Source: Turneriella parva DSM 21527 (GTDB lineage Bacteria; Spirochaetota; Leptospiria; Turneriellales; Turneriellaceae). Taken from it: a stretch of 64,000 nucleotides of DNA. The DNA is taken from positions 2,356,001 through 2,420,000 of the forward strand of contig NC_018020.1 of assembly GCF_000266885.1 (NCBI RefSeq), given 5' to 3'. The translations under genes and the position numbers were made by a program. Position 1 is the stretch's first letter, and each line of letters begins with the position of its first letter. Under the pieces are notes generated by a model, which had not been told where the DNA came from, made no database searches, and was given only the letters and a program-made list of their open reading frames with translations. Positions 21,179-28,878 of this stretch are shown here, piece by piece.

Positions 21179-21700
21179 ATGCACGCGACGCGCTCTGATC
21201 AAATCGTCACTTACCTCGACCGCCTGACTGCGTATGCGCAGAGTCGTGTCGCCGACAAAGAGCTCGCGGCAGACGCGGTTCAAGAGGCTATCACCAAGGC
21301 CGTGAAGGCGTCGGCCCAGCTCAAAGACGAAGAGAAATTGCTGCCATGGCTTTACGCAATTCTCAGAAATACGATCGCCGGGCTGGCGCGGCGGCAGGGC
21401 CGGGAGATCGCGACCGCAGATTTCGCCGAAGTCGCCGCCCCAGAGCCGCATGATGACGATGCCGTCTGTGAATGCTTTAAGCCTCTGATCGCGACGCTGC
21501 CTTCAGATTATGGTGACGTGCTTCAGGCGCTTGATCTCGACGAGACACCGCGCGAAAACCTGGCTGCCAAAATGGGCATATCAGTGCTGAACCTGAACGT
21601 CAAGCTGCACCGGGCGCGCGAAAAACTGCGCGAAGCCATCGAATCGACGTGCAAGATGTGCGCGAAGCACGGTTGCCTCAATTGCACGTGCGGTCAATAG
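21179..21700 (+). CDS. ECF-type RNA polymerase sigma factor with a Cys-rich C-terminal tail
   Basis: 173 aa. Region 2 (LAADAVQEAITKAVKASAQLKDEEKLLPWLYAILRNTIAG) and region 4 (LQALDLDETPRENLAAKMGISVLNLNVKLHRAREKLREAI) are clear. After region 4 comes STCKMCAKHGCLNCTCGQ, five Cys and one His in 16 residues, resembling the Cys-rich domain of copper-responsive CorE-type sigma factors, which sense metal without an anti-sigma factor. Position at the end of the copper module supports metal sensing; that role is inference. Confidence 0.85.
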   Translation: MHATRSDQIVTYLDRLTAYAQSRVADKELAADAVQEAITKAVKASAQLKDEEKLLPWLYAILRNTIAGLARRQGREIATADFAEVAAPEPHDDDAVCECFKPLIATLPSDYGDVLQALDLDETPRENLAAKMGISVLNLNVKLHRAREKLREAIESTCKMCAKHGCLNCTCGQ

Positions 21701-21703
21701 CTG

Positions 21704-22048
21704 TCAGGTAAGCCTTGCATTGCCCGACAGCAATTCACGGTTAAGAATTTCTTGTACGTAGCCGCGGTCGTCATCGGTCATTTTCAGAATCTTACCGCCC
21801 GCTTTTTTGCCGATCAGGTTTGTGACTTCAAGTTCAGCCGTAACGGTACGTTTTTCAAGCACGAAGCGCACCTCAATCTTGTCACCCGCATAGAAAGACT
21901 GTTTGCCACCGAGCGCCATGCCGCTGGGGCTGAGATCAAAAATGGTACAGTTCTGCCATTCAGGCTCGCCTGCGAACCGGTATTGGCCGTCGATTGCTAC
22001 CCGCAGACGGCCCTGCTGCCGTTTCTGTTCTGACTTCTTGTTTTCCAT
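21704..22048 (-). CDS. PilZ domain protein
   Basis: 114 aa from the ATG at 22048. A basic N-terminus with KRQQGRLRVAI approximates the RxxxR c-di-GMP motif, and FDLSPSGMALGGKQSFYAGDKIEVRF matches the D/NxSxxG motif and following strands of PilZ. It ends 4 bp from the sigma factor gene and is convergent with it. Confidence 0.8.
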   Translation of the reverse strand: MENKKSEQKRQQGRLRVAIDGQYRFAGEPEWQNCTIFDLSPSGMALGGKQSFYAGDKIEVRFVLEKRTVTAELEVTNLIGKKAGGKILKMTDDDRGYVQEILNRELLSGNARLT

Positions 22049-22126
22049 AGGCGGGTGTGTATACAATATCGGAATCTTGCGCAGGCGACTAAAAATTTAC
22101 CCGCAAGCCGCGTCAAAAAAACGATT

Positions 22127-24166
22127 TTAATTTACCTGAATGCGCATGAGCGAAAGATCGTCGGTGCGGCGACCGTAACTGTCGATTATCTTTACAATTT
22201 CGGCTAATTTGCCGCCGCTTCGTTCGACAATCTCCAGAAAACGTGTCTCATCAGAGTCAATTTGCGCCGCAATTTCGATGTCGTCGCGCCCGTCTGACCC
22301 AAGCACCAGAGTGTCGCCCGGGTTTAACTGCATGCGGCGCACGAGCAGCCGCTCTGCCTGCATCGGCATGCCCAATTTGCGCATCGTTAGCTCGTTCTCG
22401 ATAAAGGTCGCCTTGCCGTCTCTCAGTAAAACCGACCAGGGATGTTCGCAGTTGAAATAATACATGGTGCCCGTCTGTGCATGTATCAGGCCGCATGCGG
22501 CCGACATCAGCATCGAAGAATCGAACAGCGAGAAAATATGGTTGAGCTCATGGTATACCATCGACAGGTACTGCCCCGGTTTTGTGGGGATTCGGCTGCG
22601 CTTTGAATTGCGCGAAAAAATTGAGTGTAGGGTAACTCCGCAAATGAGCGCGCCCGATGCGCCTTGGGTTGATTTGCCCATTGCGTCGCCGTTGAAGAAA
22701 AATAGCCATTCGCCGTCGCTGTCTTCAAATTGCAGCGACGAAAGCAGACAATAGTCGCCGCCGATGTCGCCGGTTTTACCCTTGAAGTTGTATTTCTTTT
22801 TCTGCTCGATGAAGATTTCAGCCTGTAGCCGGCCAACACCGTAGGCATGGCCCGAGAGTGGTCTGATCAGAAGGTCTGTCAAAAGATAGTCGCCCTCTTG
22901 AATTTCTTTAAGCGAGGTGATGTCGGCAAGCGCACGGTTCAGATCTTTCGTACGCACGACGACCTTCTGTTCGAGATTCTCATTCGCTTCTTGAATCTCG
23001 GCAATCTTCTTTTGCAGCTCAGAGGCGAGATGGTTGAAGCCGGCCGCAACCCGCCCGAGTTCATCGTTCGCAAGGCGAGACATGCGTTGGTTGAGATCGC
23101 CTTCTGCGTAGTCAGTCATTGCTGTCGAGATCGAAGCGGCGTAGTTGGCAATATTGTGGCCAATCTTGAGTGCGAGCAGAATACCAAAAAGGACAACTGC
23201 CAGGCTAAACGCGAAAGAGCCCCAGATGAGGGCGTAGAGCGCCACACGCGAGAACGGGGGCTGAATCGCCACCGCGATACCTGCCTGATGTATTTCTGGT
23301 GAAACGCGTTCGGTCACGACCGGTAAATAGCGCAGGTCAAGTGACAGCGAGCGCTTCTTATTGTTTTCTGTGGTGTAGACCGTTCGGGTGACAGACCAGG
23401 TGTTATTCAGTTCATCGTAATCTTGTCGGTTGCCGGCGTTTGCGTAGTCGGCAAATGACGAGGCGATAATCTTGCCATTCAGCACGAAAAACACCCCGGC
23501 CTGTGTCAGCTCTGAAATCGACCTTGCGAAGCTGTCGTTCAGCACGTACCCTGCAGTTATCGCGCCGACCGTCTCACCTTCAAAATAAACGGGCACGGTA
23601 TTCTGCAGAATTAACTGGCCGTTTTCATAAGCCAATAGGGGAGTGTTTTCACCCTTTTTGAGCGCATTTGCAATTTCGGGTCTGCTGATTTCGTTGGCGC
23701 CGAAATCAGAAGTGTTGTGGCTGTGTACCACGACCGAACCTTTACGATCGTGAACCGTAATGCGGTTCAGATAAACGCTCGATTGAACCTGATTGCAGAC
23801 GCGCAGAATCGGGCCGACGTTGATCGTTTCAGCCAGCAGCTCTTTTTTCACGTAAGGGTTTTCTGCCAGCATCTTTGCATAAACGAGTGTCGTGCGTTCA
23901 TAGTAGTTAAATGCATTTTTGGTCGCAATCTTCTTCTGAATCAGCGTCGCATCGAGCTGGCCTTTGAGCTGAATATAGAGAAACAAGAAGAGCAGGCTCA
24001 GCAGCAAGAACATCGGCACCGCGGCGGCGAGCACGATGAAATTGATTTTTCCCGTCAGGGTATAGTTTTTGATGCGCTCGTAGATGCCCGCAGGCACGAG
24101 CTGCTTTGAAGCGAGCGTCTGCACTGCAGACCAGACCGATTCTTGAATGCGCGCAAATCGTTTCAT
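22127..24166 (-). CDS. Membrane-bound SpoIIE/PP2C-type phosphatase with sensor and HAMP domains
   Basis: 679 aa. Two membrane segments (about 38-65 and 315-340) flank a periplasmic sensor domain. A HAMP domain follows (ISTAMTDYAEGDLNQRMSRL), then a coiled coil (QKKIAEIQEANENLEQKVVV), then a PPM phosphatase domain: GDIGGDYCLLSSLQ, FFNGDAMGKSTQGASGALI and TLVLGSDGRDDIE supply the metal-binding Asp residues. Such proteins dephosphorylate anti-anti-sigma factors. The ATG overlaps the stop of the PhnD-like gene by 4 bp, so sensor lipoprotein and phosphatase are co-expressed. Confidence 0.88.
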   Translation of the reverse strand: MKRFARIQESVWSAVQTLASKQLVPAGIYERIKNYTLTGKINFIVLAAAVPMFLLLSLLFLFLYIQLKGQLDATLIQKKIATKNAFNYYERTTLVYAKMLAENPYVKKELLAETINVGPILRVCNQVQSSVYLNRITVHDRKGSVVVHSHNTSDFGANEISRPEIANALKKGENTPLLAYENGQLILQNTVPVYFEGETVGAITAGYVLNDSFARSISELTQAGVFFVLNGKIIASSFADYANAGNRQDYDELNNTWSVTRTVYTTENNKKRSLSLDLRYLPVVTERVSPEIHQAGIAVAIQPPFSRVALYALIWGSFAFSLAVVLFGILLALKIGHNIANYAASISTAMTDYAEGDLNQRMSRLANDELGRVAAGFNHLASELQKKIAEIQEANENLEQKVVVRTKDLNRALADITSLKEIQEGDYLLTDLLIRPLSGHAYGVGRLQAEIFIEQKKKYNFKGKTGDIGGDYCLLSSLQFEDSDGEWLFFFNGDAMGKSTQGASGALICGVTLHSIFSRNSKRSRIPTKPGQYLSMVYHELNHIFSLFDSSMLMSAACGLIHAQTGTMYYFNCEHPWSVLLRDGKATFIENELTMRKLGMPMQAERLLVRRMQLNPGDTLVLGSDGRDDIEIAAQIDSDETRFLEIVERSGGKLAEIVKIIDSYGRRTDDLSLMRIQVN

Positions 24167-25146
24167 TCTTTTGGCGGCTTATAGTTTTTCACGAGTCGGC
24201 TCGTCTGTCTCACGACGTCATAGACCTGTGGCTTGTGCACCACGTAACCCGTGTACGGGAAACCGAGTTCTTTGTTCAGAACCTTTTCACCACTTGCGGT
24301 CGTCGTTTTTGTATCGATCGATAGCAGGTGTTGCTGCACCTTGCGCGCAAACTGCGGCCCTTTTTTGCGGTAGACGAGAATAGCATCATAGGGTATCGGC
24401 TGTGTTTTGAAAAGTGTGGCAATTTTCTTGTCACGGTACGCCGGGGTTTTTTCTGCGTAGCCATCCCATGTGGCGCCTGCATCCGCCTTGCCATTTGCGA
24501 CCGCTTCAACCACATGCGCATGTGAACCCAGATAAAACACTTTTGAAAAATATCGGTAAGGATCTATACCCTTCTGTAACAGCAGCGCCAACGGAAACTT
24601 GTAGCCCGACGAACTGCCTTTCTCGACGAAGGCAAAAGTTTTTCCCTTCAGTTCTTTGAGTGATTTGTACTGAGGCCTGCTGATGACGAGACCCCGGTAA
24701 TGGCTGTTGCCGCTATCTTGCGTCGAAGCGACGTAAACCGCTTCGCGTTCAATACCCTGGTCGAGGGCGTCGCTGTAGGCGCCCGGTGAAAACGCGGCGA
24801 TGTGAATGATGCCGCGTTTCAGGTCGGCGACCAGATCGTTGTACTCTTGCGCCACGACAAAGCGTACGCGCAGCTTAAGGCGTTCGCTGAGGTGCGCGAT
24901 AAATGGCGCGTACATGCGCTTCAATTTTTCGGGTTCATCCCATGGAGTAATGCCGAAGTTGATTGCCTCGGCAGGCTGGCTTTCGCTGAGCGAACCTTTG
25001 GCGCTGATCTCGTGTTTGCCGTAAACTTCGTCGCGCTGGCCTGCAACCAGTGAGGTCTCGTCGACCGAAACCTTTTCACTGCAGCCCGTCAGCAGTGCAA
25101 GGCCCGCGATGACGAAAAAAATCTGAATCGCCCGCCGCGCATTCAT
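24163..25146 (-). CDS. PhnD-like phosphate/phosphonate-type binding lipoprotein
   Basis: 327 aa from the ATG at 25146 (MNARRAIQIFFVIAGLALLTGC), a lipoprotein signal. The body is a PhnD-type periplasmic binding protein: INFGITPWDEPEKLKRMYAPF, VAQEYNDLVADLKRGIIHIAA, YRGLVISRPQYKSLKELKG and AVANGKADAGATWDGY. No ABC permease or ATPase is adjacent. Instead it is overlapped by a SpoIIE-type phosphatase gene and preceded by an anti-sigma-type kinase gene, which argues for ligand sensing rather than uptake. Confidence 0.85.
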   Translation of the reverse strand: MNARRAIQIFFVIAGLALLTGCSEKVSVDETSLVAGQRDEVYGKHEISAKGSLSESQPAEAINFGITPWDEPEKLKRMYAPFIAHLSERLKLRVRFVVAQEYNDLVADLKRGIIHIAAFSPGAYSDALDQGIEREAVYVASTQDSGNSHYRGLVISRPQYKSLKELKGKTFAFVEKGSSSGYKFPLALLLQKGIDPYRYFSKVFYLGSHAHVVEAVANGKADAGATWDGYAEKTPAYRDKKIATLFKTQPIPYDAILVYRKKGPQFARKVQQHLLSIDTKTTTASGEKVLNKELGFPYTGYVVHKPQVYDVVRQTSRLVKNYKPPKE

Positions 25147-25208
25147 ATCTCGACCATGCGGCAATGCGCCTGCCTTTTGCAAGACTTTTCTGGTTAGCGG
25201 TTTCTTTG

Positions 25209-26852
25209 TCAGGAAACTGCCAGGTTCTTGATCAAAACTACCGAATTGCCTTTCTGGTTGTAGCGAACAATGTCAAATTCTTGCAGTGTCATGACAATGC
25301 CCCGCCCATGCGCTGTTTCATTTTTTTCACGCGTCAGTTTCTCAAGCATTTCGCGGTGATTAAAACCCTGGCCTTCGTCGGTGATACGAAACGCCAGCTT
25401 ATCGGCGCTGATCAGCGCATCGACAAGAACTGAGCGATCGCGGTAGGGTGGCTGCCTGCGCCGTTCGTCGATAAGTTGAAAGTACGACTCGTGCATCAGC
25501 GACGTGGTCTTGGTGTCAAAATCGATCTCGAGATTACCATGCTCGATCGCGTTTAGCAACATTTCGCGCAGCATAATGCGTAGCGTCGTTGCCTGTGATT
25601 CGTCGACGTAGCTGCGCGCAATCGCAGCCAGAAAAGTGGCAAGCTCTTCTGTCAGCAGCAGCGAGTTGGTGAGCCGAAAGCTAAAGCGGCTGCGCTCGAT
25701 GATCGATGCCACTGCCATTTCACTCGTCGCCACGGCGCGGCCGATGTAACCGGCGGCAGAATTTTCGCCGCCTGCAGCGACCTTCTCGATGAGAATGCGG
25801 TATTGCTTGGCGTCGCCGGTCAGAGCCGATTTCAGCGCGGCGCTGAGATTCACTTTCTCGTTCGTATCTCTGAGCGCCGCAAGAGCAGCGTGCAAAAGCT
25901 GTGGGTCGAACAGATAGTCGGGTGCGTCGGCTTTGTCTTTTTGGCAGAGTACATCGACGATGTGCATGCCCTGCGCTTCGGCAGGGCTAAAGCCCAGCTG
26001 CCGGCGCACTGCCGTGTTGATTGAGGCCACGCGAAACTGCGGGTCGAGCAAGAAAACAATGTCGGTGCTCGATTCGGTCAGCGTGCGATAGGTCGAGGTG
26101 GATTTTTCAAGTTCTTGCAGAGTCGCTTTGAGCTCGGCATTTGCTTTCGTTGTCTTGCGGGCGGCGTTTAAAAGCAGCAACACCGCGGCTACACTCAGCA
26201 ATATCACGGCGAGGCTTGCAATGAGTGCCGGCATCAGGCGCATGCGTGCAGCCCGCTGCACTTCGGTGATCTCGCGTGCGACTTCGACCACGCCAATCAC
26301 CTGACTTCGGTAGACAATCGGAGCATAACCCGAAATCCATTCGCGTTTTGAGGCGGTGCTGAGGTAAATGCCGCTGAAGCCGGGTTTGCCATACGCGACA
26401 ACCAGATTCAGCGCTTCGGGGGCCGCGTACCCTTCACCGCTAAAGGGTTTAGGGTGAAGCATAACTCCCCACTTGATCTCGTCGCTCTTCAGGTCGCGCA
26501 CAAACGTGTAGATATTCTCTTCACCCAAAGCCAGATCAGAATAAAATGCTGTCGTATTCTTCAGCTGCGACTTGAACGCGAGAAATTCACTGCTCTTTTC
26601 AATCGCCTTGAAATCAGATTTCAGCCGATCGTTCTGAAAAAACAACCGGTAATAACCAGAGGGCTCGATGTGGCTTGCCGCGTGCGACGCAATCGCCCTC
26701 AGCTCGACACCGATCGCTTCTTGTGTCTGTCGGGCGTTGCTCACAATCAGCAGAGCGCCAATGCCAATCGCCGAGAGCGCAAACACTGCGATCGCCAGCG
26801 GCATCAGGTAGCGTCGATTGTAGGCCATGGGCCAGCCTACAGAAGCCGACAT
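25209..26852 (-). CDS. Membrane PAS sensor with an RsbW-like (anti-sigma type) ATPase domain
   Basis: 547 aa (or 539 from the ATG at 26828). Membrane segments near residues 15-35 and 205-225 bracket a periplasmic sensor. A PAS domain follows (YRTLTESSTDIVFLLDPQFRVASINTAVRR). The C-terminal ATPase has LREMLLNAIEHGNLEI (N box) and FRITDEGQGFNHREML (G1 box) with HGRGIVMTLQEFD, the HATPase_c_2 form used by anti-sigma kinases; there is no phospho-accepting His box. With the PhnD-like and SpoIIE-type genes downstream it completes a partner-switching set. The ATG at 26852 lies in the 14-bp palindrome GCCGACATGTCGGC. Confidence 0.82.
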   Translation of the reverse strand: MSASVGWPMAYNRRYLMPLAIAVFALSAIGIGALLIVSNARQTQEAIGVELRAIASHAASHIEPSGYYRLFFQNDRLKSDFKAIEKSSEFLAFKSQLKNTTAFYSDLALGEENIYTFVRDLKSDEIKWGVMLHPKPFSGEGYAAPEALNLVVAYGKPGFSGIYLSTASKREWISGYAPIVYRSQVIGVVEVAREITEVQRAARMRLMPALIASLAVILLSVAAVLLLLNAARKTTKANAELKATLQELEKSTSTYRTLTESSTDIVFLLDPQFRVASINTAVRRQLGFSPAEAQGMHIVDVLCQKDKADAPDYLFDPQLLHAALAALRDTNEKVNLSAALKSALTGDAKQYRILIEKVAAGGENSAAGYIGRAVATSEMAVASIIERSRFSFRLTNSLLLTEELATFLAAIARSYVDESQATTLRIMLREMLLNAIEHGNLEIDFDTKTTSLMHESYFQLIDERRRQPPYRDRSVLVDALISADKLAFRITDEGQGFNHREMLEKLTREKNETAHGRGIVMTLQEFDIVRYNQKGNSVVLIKNLAVS

Positions 26853-26861
26853 GTCGGCAAA

Positions 26862-28040
26862 TTAAACCGGGGCGGGGTGGGTTCTGTTTTCGCGGGCGAT
26901 GACCTGCGCTGCGACAACAATTTCGTGTTCGCTTGAAAAGCGGCCCAAGCTGATTCTGAGCGCACCCTCTATCAGGTCTTTCGGCAACCGCATCGCTTTG
27001 AGCACTTGCGAAGGCCGCTCAGAGCCCGAGCTACAGGCGGCCCCCGTTGAAATTGCGATTTCATCGCGTATACGGGCAATAAGCTGCTTATTGTTCAAAC
27101 CCGGCAACGAAACATGCAGGGCACCCGCTACGCGATTTTCTAGATCGCCATTGACTACCAGCTGCGGCAATTGCGAGGCGAGTTTGTTTTGCAGCAGGTC
27201 ACGTAACGACCTAGTGCGGTGTGCTTCAATTTCTTGCTCTTCGCACGCAATCTGCAGCGCGAACCCAAGGGCTGCAATGAGCGGAGCGTTGATCGTGCCC
27301 GGCCTGAGTGACCTCTGCTGGCCGCCGCCGAAGAAGAGCGGCTTTACCGGAATCGATTTGTCGGCGACGAGCACACCAATACCTTTTGGTGCGTAGAACT
27401 TGTGCCCTGAAAAAGCGACCACTGTATCGGGCAAGCTGGCGAGTGAAAATGGAATTTTGCCAATCGCCTGCGTTGCATCGCAGAAGTAGAGAGCGCGGTG
27501 TTCACTTGCGATTGCCGCGATACGATCGGTCGGGTAGATGTTACCGGTTTCATTGTTCACCGCCATATTGCAGAAGAGATCCACACCCGATTTTGCGAGA
27601 TTTTCTAGCTGGTGTAGATTGATGCGGCCATGCTGGTCAACATCCAGAGTTGCGAGGTCAATTGAGCCTGCAGCTTGAAGCGCGTGAAGATTCTCGAGCA
27701 CTGCCGGGTGCTCGATGGGTGAGGTGATTACTTTAAGTTTGCGCCCCAAACGAACCAATTGAGCGGCGGCAAAACCCTGCAGAAACAGGCTGATACTCTC
27801 GGTTGCTCCCGAGGTGAAGGTGATTTCGCCAGGGTCGCAGGCAATCAGGTCGGCGATCTTTTCTCGGCTCGCTTTCACGAGCCTCGCGGCCGCGCTGCCG
27901 AAGTCATGGTCGACGCTCGAAGGGTTGCCGTAGTTTTCTTTAAGTATCTGGCAATAGTAGTCGAGCACGCGTGGATCGACCGGGGTGGTCGAGAAATAGT
28001 CTAGATATATGCCATGTCTGACAGCTTCGCTGTCAGACAT
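26862..28040 (-). CDS. sspA: Cysteine desulfurase of the phosphorothioation operon (SspA/DndA type)
   Basis: 392 aa class V PLP enzyme. It has YLDYFSTTPVDPRVLDYY, TFTSGATESISLFLQ, the PLP lysine in VAFSGHKFYAPKGIGVL, and the catalytic Cys loop STGAACSSGSERPSQVLKAM. It supplies sulfur to the SspD/DndC-type protein. The start overlaps the sspD stop (ATGTCTGA) and the initiation region is a perfect 14-bp hairpin. An IscS/NifS housekeeping role is possible, but co-transcription with sspBCD argues for the modification pathway. Confidence 0.88.
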   Translation of the reverse strand: MSDSEAVRHGIYLDYFSTTPVDPRVLDYYCQILKENYGNPSSVDHDFGSAAARLVKASREKIADLIACDPGEITFTSGATESISLFLQGFAAAQLVRLGRKLKVITSPIEHPAVLENLHALQAAGSIDLATLDVDQHGRINLHQLENLAKSGVDLFCNMAVNNETGNIYPTDRIAAIASEHRALYFCDATQAIGKIPFSLASLPDTVVAFSGHKFYAPKGIGVLVADKSIPVKPLFFGGGQQRSLRPGTINAPLIAALGFALQIACEEQEIEAHRTRSLRDLLQNKLASQLPQLVVNGDLENRVAGALHVSLPGLNNKQLIARIRDEIAISTGAACSSGSERPSQVLKAMRLPKDLIEGALRISLGRFSSEHEIVVAAQVIARENRTHPAPV

Positions 28041-28043
28041 GGC
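28011..28043. other. Perfect hairpin covering the sspD stop / sspA start
   Basis: Arms of 14 bp (GCCATGTCTGACAG and CTGTCAGACATGGC) around a 5-nt loop. In the minus-strand mRNA the sspA start codon lies in the 5' arm and codons 1-10 of sspA make up the rest, so folding would compete with initiation unless ribosomes arrive from sspD. Confidence 0.85.
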
Positions 28044-28878
28044 AAACTACACAGCCTTCTTCTTGATCTTCGCCGTCGAGAACGCCCTCGAGTACTTCGG
28101 CGAGAGTTTTGTTAGGTTTGCGCTGCTTCTGCAGCTTCACGCGCTTTTCGTGCTCTGCAATGATCTGGTCTTTGCGGGCAATAAGTTCATCGAGTGATTC
28201 ATCCTGGCTCCAGGTATAGCGACGACCATCGGGTAAAACTTTTTCGAAACTCTTGGCCTTTTCGAAAAGTCCCGGGTGATTTTCTGCCAGCCTCACCCAT
28301 TCAATCTTGCGCTGAAAGAAACAAAAATAGCAGCCCGAGCGTGATCGCCAGCTGTAATATTTGGGCATGCCGATGCCCGACTCTTCGAGAATGCGTTCGA
28401 CGTCGGGTTTGGTGATACCGGCGTCTTTAAAGGGAAATACAACCTTAATCGTGTCTTTGGTGGCAACGTAACCGCTACGGTCTTCGTCGGCGCGTATGGC
28501 GACGTAACTGATCGCCTCGTCATCGCCGATGAATTCTTCGAGTGGCTTAATTTTCATCTGCACCGTGCACCAGCGCGATTGCGGCGAAGGCAGAAAATCG
28601 TTGTATTTTTCGAGAAAGTGTTTAAAACCCTGAGTTGCGGCGAGGCGTTGCACCTTAATACCAAGCCGGGCCTCGAGGCGGTCGATAAAATCATACGTTT
28701 CAGTCAGCTCTTCGCCGGTGTCGCAGAAGAAATATTCGATATCAGGTACCCTGTCACGCATGTAGACGGCGAGGGCGGCTGAGTCTTTGCCGCCAGAGAT
28801 GCCCAGAATGTGTCGCACTTTTCTCTCAGGCACAATGCCTGACATAGATTTTTGAACAGTGGTGGTTTTGCTAGCCAT
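28033..28878 (-). CDS. sspD: PAPS reductase-like ATP pyrophosphatase, SspD/DndC type
   Basis: 281 aa from the ATG at 28878 (MASKTTTVQKSMSG); this start overlaps the sspC stop by 8 bp. The PP-loop HILGISGGKDSAALAVYM near residues 24-41 binds ATP. Cys residues in RSGCYFCFFQRKIEW and at the extreme C-terminus (EEGCVVCHV) provide four candidate ligands for an iron-sulfur cluster, as in DndC. It is expected to adenylate the DNA backbone phosphate and pass sulfur to it from the desulfurase. Confidence 0.88.
   Translation of the reverse strand: MASKTTTVQKSMSGIVPERKVRHILGISGGKDSAALAVYMRDRVPDIEYFFCDTGEELTETYDFIDRLEARLGIKVQRLAATQGFKHFLEKYNDFLPSPQSRWCTVQMKIKPLEEFIGDDEAISYVAIRADEDRSGYVATKDTIKVVFPFKDAGITKPDVERILEESGIGMPKYYSWRSRSGCYFCFFQRKIEWVRLAENHPGLFEKAKSFEKVLPDGRRYTWSQDESLDELIARKDQIIAEHEKRVKLQKQRKPNKTLAEVLEGVLDGEDQEEGCVVCHV

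Noticed and set aside
26845-26858. Palindrome GCCGACATGTCGGC at the kinase start codon as an operator
   Set aside because: A single 14-bp palindrome with no second copy nearby; could easily be chance in GC-rich coding sequence.
26853-26861. Left attachment site of the phosphorothioation island
   Set aside because: No copy of the 23-bp tRNA-Asn repeat or other matching boundary was seen near 25150-26900, so the left limit of the island remains undefined.
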